Position numbers and translations under genes: made by a program. Source: Candidatus Woesearchaeota archaeon (GTDB lineage Archaea; Nanobdellota; Nanobdellia; Woesearchaeales; GW2011-AR4). Taken from it: a stretch of DNA of 64,000 bases. The stretch is taken from contig JACPJQ010000007.1 in the NCBI GenBank assembly GCA_016187465.1, forward strand, positions 170,168 to 234,167. Reading direction: 5' to 3'. Positions 8,939 to 17,790 of this stretch are shown here, in pieces (position 1 is the first letter of the stretch; every line of letters starts with the position of its first letter). Under the pieces are notes generated by a model, which had not been told where the DNA came from, did not search any database, and saw only the letters and a list, made by a program, of their open reading frames with translations.

Positions 8939-9085
8939 TCTTTGTTTGTTTTTATTATAATCTCAACACTATTTTTATTTATGTTTTTGTTAATGTGAAA
9001 TTTATGTTATTTTTTTATGTTTTATTTGCTTTCTCAGCGCATTATTTTAATTTGCTATTATTTAAAATCTTAAAATAAATCATGA

Positions 9086-9352
9086 CTATTGCCTAACCTT
9101 CTTAATTATCTCCTGCCTCATGCATCTGCTGCATAATACACCACCATACGGCCTTTCGGGCCTTTTCTTTGTCTTGGCCATGCCCCTCATCCTGAAAGGA
9201 AACTCGCGCGGAGTGCCCTTCAACACATCACCGCAGCTGCCGCATACGGCAGATTCGGGCTTCCTTTTCTTGAAATGAACATTAGTTCTTCCGCCTGGAA
9301 CTTTCCTGAATATTTTCCTTAGGCTTCTCGACCTTAATCTTGGCGCTGGCAT
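9086..9352 (-). CDS. rpl34e: Ribosomal protein L34e
   Basis: Large-subunit eL34 protein, 88 residues, normal for archaea. It begins MPAPRLRSRSLRKIF and has the zinc-site cysteines CGSCG near residue 37 and CSRCMRQ near residue 77, flanked by the family segment FRMRGMAKTKKRPERPYGG. A TATA-like CCTTTATAAAT lies at about 9368-9380, close enough to the ATG that the transcript would be nearly leaderless. L14e lies 200 bases downstream on the same strand and may share the transcript. Confidence 0.95.
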   Translation of the reverse strand: MPAPRLRSRSLRKIFRKVPGGRTNVHFKKRKPESAVCGSCGDVLKGTPREFPFRMRGMAKTKKRPERPYGGVLCSRCMRQEIIKKVRQ

Positions 9353-9551
9353 GATGCTTGGGAACAGATATTTATTTATAAAGGTTATTGAAATTTCCTA
9401 AATTCCCGCTTTTTTGGGCATTATTTTTCTTTTTACATATTTGTTCCTCGGTAAATTTATATAAAATTTCCTAATGCCTAATTTTTAGGGAAATTAGTAA
9501 GTTATATATAATAATGTTTAAATATAGATGCATCAAGCAAACATTAAGAAG

Positions 9552-10043
9552 ATGGCTGGGTTTTTCAAGTCAAAAAAAGGGGTATCGCCGTTAATAGCTA
9601 CTATTCTCTTGATAGCTTTTGCAGTAGCTCTGGGTTCTGTGGTTATGAACTGGGGATTGAGCCTGGAGCTTGGCAAATCCGGCGATAAATGCAGGAATGT
9701 GGACATCAGGATAAGGGAGGCGGATGCTTCTGAAGTCTGCTATGGCGGTGTGGGGCAGAATGGCTATATAAATTTCATAATAGACAATGCGGGCAGCGAA
9801 ATAAATGGTATGTCAATCTGGATCATTGGAGAAAAGGGGACAAGCCTTTTTGATGTTGACAATATTTTGATAAAAAAGGGCGCTTTGTACGAAAAAGAGA
9901 ACAAGGAAGTTACTTATGATTTCTCAACATACGGCAGCATAAAGCAGGTCCAGTTTATACCCAAAATTAGGATTGATCAATCTTTGGAGATCTGCCCTAA
10001 GAATGCCGTTAAGGCAGAAAAAATTGGGATATGCAGTCAATAA
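9552..10043 (+). CDS. Type IV pilin-like / archaellin-like protein
   Basis: Secreted fibre-subunit candidate. The N-terminus MAGFFKSKKGVSPLIATILL is a class III (prepilin) signal. A short basic leader ends at KKG, the expected prepilin-peptidase cut, followed by a hydrophobic helix (VSPLIATILLIAFAVALGSVVMNW) that drives filament assembly. The remaining ~125 residues form a small domain with four cysteines and a recognisable N-terminal beta pattern. I chose ATG 9552 rather than 9528 because a TATA-like TTTAAATAT at about 9514-9522 would start RNA just before 9552. The gene overlaps the convergent DUF106 gene by seven bases. Confidence 0.75.
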   Translation: MAGFFKSKKGVSPLIATILLIAFAVALGSVVMNWGLSLELGKSGDKCRNVDIRIREADASEVCYGGVGQNGYINFIIDNAGSEINGMSIWIIGEKGTSLFDVDNILIKKGALYEKENKEVTYDFSTYGSIKQVQFIPKIRIDQSLEICPKNAVKAEKIGICSQ

Positions 10044-10786
10044 ACTTTCAAAAGCTTTCTCAACGACATTGTAAATATTATAGAAGACAGTATATAAGTG
10101 CCTAGCCATCCTATCCTCCAGCCAAATAAGTTCAGTATTTTTTTCGGCGCATAATTTATTTGGATGGATTTTATCGCGCTGCTGCTGATTTTTTTTACAG
10201 GCTCCATGTATTTGCCTGCAGTGGATATTAAAACGCTTTTTTGCTGCTTTTCGCCGTTATAAGCAAATTCGAGTATGTGCTCTCCTTCAATACCTTTCAA
10301 AACCCATGTTGCTTTATCCGATTCAATCTTTTGGGTTTTGTCTCCGACTATTGTGATTTCTTCAGGTGTGATTAGCTCTACGTCGCCATTGGTATTCTGT
10401 TGGAAAAAAACGCTGACGGAGAATTCCTGCTGCGGCTTAATGCCCTCATATGCGAAATTGGAGCTCATCCATCCGAATATCAGTATGATGGGTATAAAGG
10501 TGATTATGGTGGGCTTTAACGAATGCATCATGTACTGCATATTCAGCTGCATGGCTTTTTTCTGCACCTCCATTGCTTTTGCCGGGTCGCCCTTCAGTTC
10601 CTTAATCTGCTTTTGATGCTCCTTAAGGTCGTCTTTAAGCTTCTTCATTAATGCTTGGTTGGTTGTGTATTTTGTTATGACTATTATTATTGCAGAGATG
10701 ACAAATGCAAGTATCAAAACAGACCATACCAGCGGCAGCTTTAAAAGCGGGGCAAAGATTATGTTTAAGAAATCAGTATAAGCCAT
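10037..10786 (-). CDS. DUF106 / Ylp1-type membrane insertase (EMC3/Get1/YidC relative)
   Basis: Archaeal member of the Oxa1 superfamily. The protein starts with a transmembrane segment (LVWSVLILAFVISAIIIVI). Next is a charged cytosolic coiled-coil hairpin (about residues 45-75, LKDDLKEHQKQIKELKGDPAKAMEVQKKAM), then the MQYMMHSLKPTIITFIPIILIFGWM segment typical of DUF106. A roughly 90-residue extracellular beta-like domain and a last membrane helix near residue 230 complete it. It lies four bases after secY, the usual archaeal position, consistent with a role in membrane-protein insertion alongside the Sec channel. Confidence 0.85.
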   Translation of the reverse strand: MAYTDFLNIIFAPLLKLPLVWSVLILAFVISAIIIVITKYTTNQALMKKLKDDLKEHQKQIKELKGDPAKAMEVQKKAMQLNMQYMMHSLKPTIITFIPIILIFGWMSSNFAYEGIKPQQEFSVSVFFQQNTNGDVELITPEEITIVGDKTQKIESDKATWVLKGIEGEHILEFAYNGEKQQKSVLISTAGKYMEPVKKISSSAIKSIQINYAPKKILNLFGWRIGWLGTYILSSIIFTMSLRKLLKVY

Positions 10787-10790
10787 TTAA

Positions 10791-12194
10791 TTACCCGCCC
10801 ATGAATTTTCTCATCATTGGGTTCATGTCCATCATGTGCTGCCTTGCTATGTCTTCATACAGCTTGTAGATTATCATGACTGCAAGCAGTATTCCTGTGC
10901 CTCTGCTCAAAGCCCCTGTCAAATCTGCCAATGAAGCCAAAAATCCAACTGCGATGCCGCCCATTATTGTCAACGGCCATATGTACCTGTTCAGCAGCCT
11001 TTCAAGAACCCTTTCATCCTTCCTAAATCCAGGTATCTGCAGCCCGCTTGAGATCATCTGCTTTGCCTGGGATTTTGCGTCCATGCCTGCAGTCTGCACC
11101 CAAAAAATGCTGAATACAACGCTGCCGAGTATGAAAAAGAACATATAGAAAAAAGCCTGCAAATAAGGAGCAACGCCAATGAATAATGTATGCTGTGTCA
11201 CTATGCTTTGAATTATATTTGGGCCTTGAAGCCAATACACAAATCCGGATATCGGCTGGCCTGTTGATGTGCTGAAAGTCCCAAGCAGTGGAAATCCAGT
11301 GTTCTGCAGAAGCCTTCCCCAGAGCTGGAAATTGGCAATTAAAGCAGCAACCAAAATGACAGGAATGTTTGAAGTGTAAATAAAAGACAATGGCCATCTT
11401 ATGCCCTGCCCCCTGACCATGCCGAAAGACAATGGAATTTCAACCTTCATTGACTGGACATAAACCGCTATGACAAAAACAAGGATTGTTGCGATAACTG
11501 CCGACACCATTATCAAAGCTGTTGTAACATCGCCGCTGACAAGACTGACAAAAAATGCCGGAATAGCTCCGGGAGGATAAGACGAGCCCGGAGGCGTAAT
11601 CCAATTGAAAGCCTGCAGAAAAATGCTCTTGCTGACATTTGCCGCAATAAACAGGCTTATTCCGGAGCCGAAGCCCCACTTGCTCACAACTTCATCCAAA
11701 AATAATATCAGCAAGCCGCCCAAAAACAATTGGAATATCAGGATTAGCTGCATTTGGAAATAAAACCCTGTTCCTTTAAACTGCTCAGCAGGCGCTAAGC
11801 CTCCAAGCATTACATAGATTGCGCTTTCAAAAATGATGAAGAATAGTGAAAAGAATTTCTGGGTTCCTTGAAAGCCCTTTTTGCCTTCTGGCGTTGCCAA
11901 GTCAAATTTCCAGATTCCTGAGCCGTTTAGAAGCTGCAGGACTATCGAAGCTGTGACAATCGGGCCTATCCCCAATGATATCAGTGAGCCGAATTCTGCC
12001 CCAAGGATTATGGACAATGTCTCAAATCTCTGCAGCGCATTTATCCCCAGCCCGAACAAAGGCATTAGCCCCAGTATAAAGAAAATAACTAAAACTATTG
12101 CCGTCCATTTCAGCTTCTCCCGAAATGAAAGCGTCTTCTGAGTCGGTCCTTCCACTTCGGGAAGATTTGAAATAATAGTTTGCCAGAGTGACAT
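10791..12194 (-). CDS. secY: Preprotein translocase subunit SecY
   Basis: Central channel of the Sec translocon, 467 residues with about ten hydrophobic spans. Recognisable SecY elements include the first helix (FREKLKWTAIVLVIFFILGLMPL), GSLISLGIGPIVTASIVLQLL near residue 90 (plug/TM2 region), LDEVVSKWGFGSGISLFIAANV near residue 165 and RGQGIRWPLSFIYTSNIPVIL near residue 260. The C-terminus is cytoplasmic and short. It is last but one of the ribosomal superoperon. Confidence 0.96.
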   Translation of the reverse strand: MSLWQTIISNLPEVEGPTQKTLSFREKLKWTAIVLVIFFILGLMPLFGLGINALQRFETLSIILGAEFGSLISLGIGPIVTASIVLQLLNGSGIWKFDLATPEGKKGFQGTQKFFSLFFIIFESAIYVMLGGLAPAEQFKGTGFYFQMQLILIFQLFLGGLLILFLDEVVSKWGFGSGISLFIAANVSKSIFLQAFNWITPPGSSYPPGAIPAFFVSLVSGDVTTALIMVSAVIATILVFVIAVYVQSMKVEIPLSFGMVRGQGIRWPLSFIYTSNIPVILVAALIANFQLWGRLLQNTGFPLLGTFSTSTGQPISGFVYWLQGPNIIQSIVTQHTLFIGVAPYLQAFFYMFFFILGSVVFSIFWVQTAGMDAKSQAKQMISSGLQIPGFRKDERVLERLLNRYIWPLTIMGGIAVGFLASLADLTGALSRGTGILLAVMIIYKLYEDIARQHMMDMNPMMRKFMGG

Positions 12195-12234
12195 TTTACC
12201 TAGAGAAATTTAATGATTTTTAAAGTTATTGTAA

Positions 12235-12699
12235 TTATCCTCTTGCACTTGGTTCCGCTAATCCAATCACTTCTCCGCCAGCTTCCTTTACTTTTTCTAT
12301 GGCTGATTTTGAGGCGTACCGGGTTTTTATTTTGAGCTTTGCAGAGATTCTTCCGTCGCCAAGAAGCTTGTTATAGCCGATTTTTTCCAAATCCACAGCA
12401 TAAACTCCGTTTTCTTTGCTGACTAAGTTTCTTAAGACAAAATTGCCGATATGCTGCTCAACATATCCAATATTGACAGGATTAATCTTGACTTTAGGAG
12501 TCTTGCTCACAAAGCCATGCTTTCCGAAATAATGCTCATCCTTCCAGATGCTCGGCTTTTTTGAGTCCGCTCTTTTTCCGGAGCCTGCCATTCCCGCCCC
12601 TCCCTGATGGCCTTTTCCTCTATGCTTCTTCTTTGCGCCCCAGCCGTGTGTTTTATGGCCCCGCTGCCTTTCATTCTTTTTGCGCTTGTTGACTGTCAT
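12235..12699 (-). CDS. rpl15: Ribosomal protein L15 (uL15)
   Basis: Large-subunit protein. The N-terminus MTVNKRKKNERQRGHKTHGWG with RGKGHQGGAGMAGSGKRADS is the archaeal uL15 signature; the C-terminus GGEVIGLAEPSARG is also typical. ATG at 12699 gives the standard archaeal start. An in-frame ATG at 12711 would overlap the preceding unknown gene by ten bases. About 154 residues, normal. secY follows after 40 bases. Confidence 0.95.
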   Translation of the reverse strand: MTVNKRKKNERQRGHKTHGWGAKKKHRGKGHQGGAGMAGSGKRADSKKPSIWKDEHYFGKHGFVSKTPKVKINPVNIGYVEQHIGNFVLRNLVSKENGVYAVDLEKIGYNKLLGDGRISAKLKIKTRYASKSAIEKVKEAGGEVIGLAEPSARG

Positions 12700-12701
12700 T
12701 T

Positions 12702-13163
12702 TTATTTCCATCCTTGGGCTTTTTCATATTCTGAAACTAAGTACGATAAAACAGGTCTAGTCAGATCCAATGATTGAGCAATTATTTCATCTGAATATTC
12801 TACAACACTCTTGGATATTTTTTCCAATATTGATAGATTATTAGATAGGCTACCTCTGCTTATCCTAACTTCATCAAATTCTTGTATTAAATTATAATGT
12901 TCTAATTTTATGAATTGAGCAATTTCATCCGCACTCAAACTATTATTGATATATGATTTAAATAATTGATATTTTTGTTGTGGTGGTTGCTCTTGATCAT
13001 TGTAAATCAGGGCAATTGAAGTTGATTCCACGTAATCTCTAAAATCTTTAATAATGATTCTTGCTAATCTACCGATAGTCATATTTCCTTGAGTATACCC
13101 AACAAATTCACCTGCTAACTCAGAGATTGGCCTCCCACTAGGCTTTTTTTGAATATTGTACAT
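12702..13163 (-). CDS. Unknown 153-residue protein inserted between L30 and L15
   Basis: I do not recognise it. The protein is soluble and mostly helical, rich in Ile, Ser, Asn and Glu, with no cysteines, no signal peptide and no basic tail. It is therefore unlike a ribosomal protein (only a few Lys/Arg clusters). Its ATG overlaps the L30 stop as TGATG, and its stop falls three bases before the L15 ATG, so it is translated as part of the superoperon. The DNA is more AT-rich than its neighbours, with many ATA, AAT and TTT codons. Archaeal operons normally have L30 directly followed by L15. Its intact frame and exact junctions say it is a real gene, probably a lineage-specific insertion. Confidence 0.75.
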   Translation of the reverse strand: MYNIQKKPSGRPISELAGEFVGYTQGNMTIGRLARIIIKDFRDYVESTSIALIYNDQEQPPQQKYQLFKSYINNSLSADEIAQFIKLEHYNLIQEFDEVRISRGSLSNNLSILEKISKSVVEYSDEIIAQSLDLTRPVLSYLVSEYEKAQGWK

Positions 13164-13603
13164 CAGACCATCCTCTTAATCAACTCATTAATCTTATCTC
13201 CTCTGTAGCCGAGAGCGCCGCCTTGCTTGAAGGAGTGCTTTATGCCTTTTCTTCCCAATCCTTTTCTTGGGGCGTTTAATCTGAAATATTTTTTTATTTT
13301 TTTGTTGCTTACGAGCATGAAATCATTGTATTTTATTTTTCCGTGTGAATCGGTCTCTAAGCCCTTGAATTCCTCCCCTCTTTTTTCAATAAGCATTTTA
13401 TAAGTTTCATCATCAATTTCTCCCCAGGTTATGTAATCTTTTGCCTTCTTGAGCATGCCGATGTAAACCGGATTGCCCGGCAAAACTACGCAATAATTGG
13501 TTTTGTAAAGCCTTAGCATTTGAAGGGCGCTTTCTACCTTGCCATTTATATTAATTAGCCCTCTAAGCCTTACCGCAGCCAGCCTTGAATTGTTTGATTC
13601 CAT
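13163..13603 (-). CDS. rpl30: Ribosomal protein L30 (uL30)
   Basis: Large-subunit protein of the long archaeal/eukaryotic uL30 type (146 residues). Diagnostic parts are LAAVRLRGLININGKVESALQMLRL at the N-terminus, NYCVVLPGNPVYIGMLKKAKDYITWGEID, and the C-terminal LNAPRKGLGRKGIKHSFKQGGALGYRGDKINELI. It follows S5 by two bases. Confidence 0.95.
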   Translation of the reverse strand: MESNNSRLAAVRLRGLININGKVESALQMLRLYKTNYCVVLPGNPVYIGMLKKAKDYITWGEIDDETYKMLIEKRGEEFKGLETDSHGKIKYNDFMLVSNKKIKKYFRLNAPRKGLGRKGIKHSFKQGGALGYRGDKINELIKRMV

Positions 13604-13605
13604 GT

Positions 13606-14481
13606 TTATACCTTTATCAGCGGGGAGCCTTCCACAATGTGCAGTTTTTCAGCGTCTTTTTGGCTTATTTTAAACTGCATTAACTCCTTTAAAGCGCCAA
13701 AGCATGCGTACAGCAAGTTCAGCTTGCTTCTGCTCTGCCCTTCTGTTCTTGACCACACATCTTTTATGCCTGCCATTTTCAAAACTTTCTGGCATTCTTT
13801 CTCAACTATCAGCCCGGTTCCTTTAGGGGCAGGCATCAGTGTTATTTCAACAGAGCCTGCTTTTCCATGCACTTTAAAAGGGACTGTATGCAAATCGCCG
13901 CAGCCGCAGCGCCAGTTGCCGCATCCTCTCCTTATTTTTATGACATTGAGCTTTGCCTGCCTTATTGCTTTCTCCCTCGCAGGAACAGTTTCTTTTGATT
14001 TTCCGTAACCGACTCCCACATATCCGTCTTCATTCCCGACAACTGCGAATGTTGCGAACTTCGGCTTGTTGCCTTCCTGGGTCTTCTTTTGGGTCTGCTT
14101 GAATATCCTCTTTTGCCCTCCGCCAAATTTTCCTTTTGCCTGTCCGACCATCAGTAAATCAGTTGCAAGATTCGGCAGTAAAGCGTCGACAATCTCAGGT
14201 TCAAGTATTTTTATCCTTCTGTCCAGTATGTAGTTTATGTCGCTGATTTCTCCGTTCTTTATCTTTATGCCGAGTGATGTTTTTGGCTTCCACGCCTCTT
14301 TTTCAAAAGCTCCCTTCTTTTTGACTTCCTCGACTATATGCTCCTCAAGCTCTTTAACCTCGCCCAGCTCAACAGCCAGCCCCTCTTTCGGCTTTTCAAG
14401 CAATACCTCTTCAACTGACGCTTCTTCCGCCTTAGGAGTTTCTTCTGTTTCCTGTTTTTCCTCTGCTTTCTTTTTAGCCAT
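13606..14481 (-). CDS. rps5: Ribosomal protein S5 (uS5) with acidic N-terminal extension
   Basis: Small-subunit protein. Residues ~60-291 are the archaeal uS5 core: WKPKTSLG, the DLLMVGQAKGKFGGGQKRIFKQTQKKT segment, and FAVVGNEDGYVGVGYGKSKETVPAREKAI followed by NVIKIRRGCGNW. A roughly 50-residue Glu/Lys/Ala-rich extension precedes this and is not usual. The start overlaps the L18 end by eight bases. Confidence 0.95.
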   Translation of the reverse strand: MAKKKAEEKQETEETPKAEEASVEEVLLEKPKEGLAVELGEVKELEEHIVEEVKKKGAFEKEAWKPKTSLGIKIKNGEISDINYILDRRIKILEPEIVDALLPNLATDLLMVGQAKGKFGGGQKRIFKQTQKKTQEGNKPKFATFAVVGNEDGYVGVGYGKSKETVPAREKAIRQAKLNVIKIRRGCGNWRCGCGDLHTVPFKVHGKAGSVEITLMPAPKGTGLIVEKECQKVLKMAGIKDVWSRTEGQSRSKLNLLYACFGALKELMQFKISQKDAEKLHIVEGSPLIKV

Positions 14482-15052
14482 TTATCTTACCCTTGATTTC
14501 ATTAAAGTGTTTTACTATATTTTCCGGATTCAGCCCTTTCTTTAAGTAAGCTGAGAACTGCTTTTGGTATCGTTCTGCGTCATTTTTTAGGGTGCTGGCG
14601 TATTTTGCAATATGCTCTCCGGATATCCTGTCCTTTGAAGGCAAAACATCAGGGCTGAACGGAATCTTCAGTCCTGCGTCTATTGCGCCGGCAAGCGCTG
14701 CGTATAATCTTGAGCCTTTGGTGGACTGGCTAAATCCTATATCAAGTATAGCCTCGCCAATGCCTTTTTCAACAGCCTTTTTTCCTGTGAACATCCCAAT
14801 CAGGTAAGCGGTTGGCACATTTCCATTGTCGCCTTTCCACCCCAGTTTACCTAAAGTTTTGGAGCTGACCGTGAATAATGTCCTATCGCCTTCTGGCTTG
14901 TACTCTATGATTGATGCCTGAAAGTTTCTCAATGACTTTCTTATCACAAACCTGTACTTGCTTGACATCAATATCTTCAGCCTTTTCTTGTAGTTGGTCC
15001 TTCCCTGCCTTTTCCTTCTGAAAGGGACTGAAACGATTTTGTTTCTTTTCAT
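14474..15052 (-). CDS. rpl18: Ribosomal protein L18 (uL18)
   Basis: 5S-rRNA-binding large-subunit protein. The N-terminus FRRKRQGRTNYKKRLKIL and the block YRFVIRKSLRNFQASIIEY match archaeal uL18, as does GSRLYAALAGAIDAGLKIPFS near residue 115. Length 192, normal for archaea. It overlaps L19e by four bases. Confidence 0.95.
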   Translation of the reverse strand: MKRNKIVSVPFRRKRQGRTNYKKRLKILMSSKYRFVIRKSLRNFQASIIEYKPEGDRTLFTVSSKTLGKLGWKGDNGNVPTAYLIGMFTGKKAVEKGIGEAILDIGFSQSTKGSRLYAALAGAIDAGLKIPFSPDVLPSKDRISGEHIAKYASTLKNDAERYQKQFSAYLKKGLNPENIVKHFNEIKGKING

Positions 15053-15498
15053 TTTTTTATTATTCCTTTCTCATTTGTGTAAAGTTTCAAGTGCCTCAAA
15101 CTCCTGAAAAAGCCGCCTTTGCTTTTCATATAAAGCTCGTGATAAATATCGCCTGCAATAATCCCCCTGTCCCTCAGTGATTTTATGTATCCCCTCTGCA
15201 GTCTTATTTTATTCATCCATTTTCTTTTTGGATTAATTCCTCTTGCAGATGCCTTTCCTTTTCTTGAGCCAAACCCCTTCTGCCTGCCTGCCTTCTTTTG
15301 CTTTTTGATTTTTCTGGCCCAAAATCTTGAAGTATTCAGCATCTTGTTTTTTGATACTGCCTCTAAATTTATCAATGAGCGTATGTCGCTTTTTGTGATG
15401 GCTTCCTTTATTTCATCCAATCTGCCCGGATCGAATCTTACCCTGTTCCTGCCGCATTTTAATATCTGCGCCGCCAGTCTTCTCTGCACATCAAGCAT
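15049..15498 (-). CDS. rpl19e: Ribosomal protein L19e
   Basis: Large-subunit eL19. It starts MLDVQRRLAAQILKCGRNRVRFDP, then EIKEAITKSDIRSLI and the basic segment KKAGRQKGFGSRKGKASAR, all family hallmarks. The length (149) is normal. It is one base from L32e and overlaps L18 by four bases. Confidence 0.96.
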   Translation of the reverse strand: MLDVQRRLAAQILKCGRNRVRFDPGRLDEIKEAITKSDIRSLINLEAVSKNKMLNTSRFWARKIKKQKKAGRQKGFGSRKGKASARGINPKRKWMNKIRLQRGYIKSLRDRGIIAGDIYHELYMKSKGGFFRSLRHLKLYTNEKGIIKK

Positions 15499-15499
15499 T

Positions 15500-16069
15500 T
15501 TACACCCTTTTCGTCAGTAATCTGTCTTTTTCCTTTTTTTCAGCTTCTTTTTTTGCTTCGCCGCTTGCATCCTGCTTTTCTTCCTTTTTCTCTTTGGCTT
15601 CTTCTTTCGGCTTTTCCTTGGAGTCTTTTTTTGCTTCTTTTGAAGTTTTAGATTTTTTTAAGCTAATCATATGCTCTATCCTCTTGATGTGCTCATCCAC
15701 ATTTAAATTTAAAATAGTTATATTGAGCTCTTTTGCTTTTTTGAGCAGTTCGAGCCTTTTTTTAGACCCTACGCTTCTTGAGATTACCATTCCTTCTGCG
15801 CCGTTTTTTATTTTTGATATGCCCCCAAGCGAGAATACTCTAACAATTTTTAATCCTGAGGAATGAAGCCCCCTGACTTCTATTGGCGACTTATATCCCG
15901 GAGACGGCATTTTTCTTCTTCCCTTGAAATGGTGCCTAATCTTCGAATGTATTCCCTTTGGCTTGCGCCATTTGTAATTAAGCTTCATCCTTTTTGGATT
16001 GTCCTGCCTAATGAAGTCTGGTTTTTTGTCTTTGATTTTATTTCTTAGTTCCAAAAGAGTCTGATTCAT
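15500..16069 (-). CDS. rpl32e: Ribosomal protein L32e with charged C-terminal tail
   Basis: Large-subunit eL32. The core covers residues 1-130, with KPDFIRQDNPKRMKLNYKWRKP, GIHSKIRHHFKGRRKMPSPGY and VRGLHSSGLKIVRVFS. The final ~55 residues are a Lys/Glu/Ala-rich low-complexity tail absent from most archaeal homologues and resembling the L14e tail here. It overlaps L6 by four bases. Confidence 0.93.
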   Translation of the reverse strand: MNQTLLELRNKIKDKKPDFIRQDNPKRMKLNYKWRKPKGIHSKIRHHFKGRRKMPSPGYKSPIEVRGLHSSGLKIVRVFSLGGISKIKNGAEGMVISRSVGSKKRLELLKKAKELNITILNLNVDEHIKRIEHMISLKKSKTSKEAKKDSKEKPKEEAKEKKEEKQDASGEAKKEAEKKEKDRLLTKRV

Positions 16070-16644
16070 TTTAATTCCCTGCCGTCTTTTATGATAATGT
16101 AGCAGCCGTCCTGAAAAATCCTTGAGTCATACCCCGGCCTTCTTGTCAATTTCTCAATGTCTGCGGTTACCTGGCCGGCAAGCTCCTTGCTTGCGCTTGT
16201 AACATAAATTAAATCGCCCTCTACCTTTACATTAGCGCCTTCCTTTAAATGCAACACCCGAGGCACTTTTTCCCCGAGAAAATTCTTGACAATAAGCTTG
16301 CCGCTGCTTATGCTCACATTCATCGGGAAATGCCCCGAACATATTTTTATAGTGTAGTTATGGTTTTGCAGGCAGCCATTGACCATGTTCCTTGCATGCG
16401 CTGCCAATGCCCCAATAATCTTTTTGTCTCGCTTTGTCTCGCTTTTTGACTCGAATAATATTTTATGATTATCCACGGTTATTGAAATGCTTTGGCGCCT
16501 CAGCTCTCTCTTCACTTCCCCCTTTGGGCCTTTGATCAGCAGGCGCGTGCCGTTTACTGAAGCGCTTACCCCGTCTGGCAAAGCCACTTCTTTTGTGATT
16601 TTCCCTTTCCTTTTTGCTTGTATTTTTTTCATTTTTTTCTTCAT
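16066..16644 (-). CDS. rpl6: Ribosomal protein L6 (uL6)
   Basis: Large-subunit protein. Recognisable blocks are LPDGVSASVNGTRLLIKGPKGEVKREL near residue 20, AHARNMVNGCLQNHNYTIKICSGHFPM near residue 88 and the C-terminal TRRPGYDSRIFQDGCYIIIKDGRELK. The start abuts the S8 stop exactly; an internal Met five codons on is also possible. Length 192 or slightly less, normal. Confidence 0.95.
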   Translation of the reverse strand: MKKKMKKIQAKRKGKITKEVALPDGVSASVNGTRLLIKGPKGEVKRELRRQSISITVDNHKILFESKSETKRDKKIIGALAAHARNMVNGCLQNHNYTIKICSGHFPMNVSISSGKLIVKNFLGEKVPRVLHLKEGANVKVEGDLIYVTSASKELAGQVTADIEKLTRRPGYDSRIFQDGCYIIIKDGRELK

Positions 16645-17034
16645 TTAATAGCAATAAGCCAAAAGCCTTCCGCCCATTTTTTTTGATTTGGCATCGTAAT
16701 GGGTCATAATTCCCATCGGCGTTGAAACAAAAAGTATGCCCAAGTCCTTGGCCGGCAGATACCTTCCCTCAAATTTTTCAAAATCCGCATTTTTGACAGC
16801 GTATCTTGGCTTTATGACGCCGCATTTGTTTATGCTCCCAATAAGATTGAGCAGTATGTAGTTGCCTCTGCTGTCCTCCACTTCCCTAAAATCGCCTATA
16901 TACCCGTTTTCTTTCATTACCCTCAGCAGCTCCTTGATTACCTTAGAGACGGGCTTTATCAAACATTCTGATTTGCCAATCGCTTCGTTGTTCAGCATCA
17001 AAGACATCATATTTGCCAATGGATCATTTAACAT
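16645..17034 (-). CDS. rps8: Ribosomal protein S8 (uS8)
   Basis: Small-subunit 16S-rRNA-binding protein, 129 residues, the usual archaeal length. It begins MLNDPLANMMSLMLNNEAIGKSECLIKP and ends GILFVSTPMGIMTHYDAKSKKMGGRLLAYCY, the conserved uS8 C-terminus with S-T-P-x-G-x-M-T. It lies eight bases after S14. Confidence 0.96.
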   Translation of the reverse strand: MLNDPLANMMSLMLNNEAIGKSECLIKPVSKVIKELLRVMKENGYIGDFREVEDSRGNYILLNLIGSINKCGVIKPRYAVKNADFEKFEGRYLPAKDLGILFVSTPMGIMTHYDAKSKKMGGRLLAYCY

Positions 17035-17042
17035 CTTTCACC

Positions 17043-17273
17043 TTAACTGTATTTTTTGAACCCCATGCTTGTTGCAATTTCCCTGAAGCACGTCCTGCAA
17101 AGCCTTAAGCCGTATTTGCTTATGTAGCCCCCGGGCCTGCCGCATCTCCTGCATTTTTTTGTTGCCCTGCCGTGTTTTCTCTGCTTTGGCGCGTTATGCT
17201 TTATGTATTTCTGCATCTTGGCAGGCTTGCTTTTCAGCTGCTTGAATACCTTTCTGTAATCGCTGTAGGTCAT
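17043..17273 (-). CDS. rps14: Ribosomal protein S14 (uS14), zinc-binding type
   Basis: Small-subunit protein with the zinc site [22 protein letters not shown] (two CxxC pairs) and the terminal [13 protein letters not shown]. As drawn it has 76 residues, about 20 more than most archaeal S14 proteins. The ATG at 17273 is two bases after the L5 stop (TAAGAATG), which favours it. An internal ATG at 17216 would give the usual 57 residues but has no visible ribosome site. Confidence 0.93.
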   Translation of the reverse strand: MTYSDYRKVFKQLKSKPAKMQKYIKHNAPKQRKHGRATKKCRRCGRPGGYISKYGLRLCRTCFREIATSMGFKKYS

Positions 17274-17275
17274 TC

Positions 17276-17788
17276 TTATTCTTCCCCAATCCTTATGCTG
17301 AAATTTTTGCTCATGAAGTCTATAGCCTCCTGCTTTGATATGCGGTGCCTTGCCGGTATTTTTCTCATCAGCAGCCTTCTTTTTTTAATCCTGAATCCGG
17401 GCCTCTCTAGGGTTACGCAAACCTCAAGCCCCATTATGCCGATTTTTGGATCGTATTTAACTCCCGGAATGTCTATGTATTCCCGAATTCCAAAAGCTAT
17501 ATTTCCGTTGTCGTCGAACTGCTTTTCCCTTAGCCTCTTGTCGATCGCCTCCAGCAGCCTTGGAAGCAGCTGCACAGCCCGTCCTTTTCTTAGCGTAAGC
17601 TTGCAGCCAATCGGCAACCCAGGTCTCAGGCCCCATTCCTGTATCCTCTTGCTTGTGATTGTTTTTATCGGAGTTGCGCTGGCTATTGTGCTGAGCAAAA
17701 CAAGACTTTTCTCTAGCCTTGCCTGGTCTTTACCGGCTCCGATGTTCAGCGTGACCTTCTCGATTTTGATATCCTTCATTGAGTTCAT
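17276..17788 (-). CDS. rpl5: Ribosomal protein L5 (uL5)
   Basis: Large-subunit 5S-rRNA-contacting protein. It shows [21 protein letters not shown] at the N-terminus, [27 protein letters not shown], and [33 protein letters not shown], which is the archaeal uL5 layout. 170 residues; start possible at 17788 or at the internal Met at 17779. Confidence 0.96.
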   Translation of the reverse strand: MNSMKDIKIEKVTLNIGAGKDQARLEKSLVLLSTIASATPIKTITSKRIQEWGLRPGLPIGCKLTLRKGRAVQLLPRLLEAIDKRLREKQFDDNGNIAFGIREYIDIPGVKYDPKIGIMGLEVCVTLERPGFRIKKRRLLMRKIPARHRISKQEAIDFMSKNFSIRIGEE

Positions 17789-17790
17789 CT

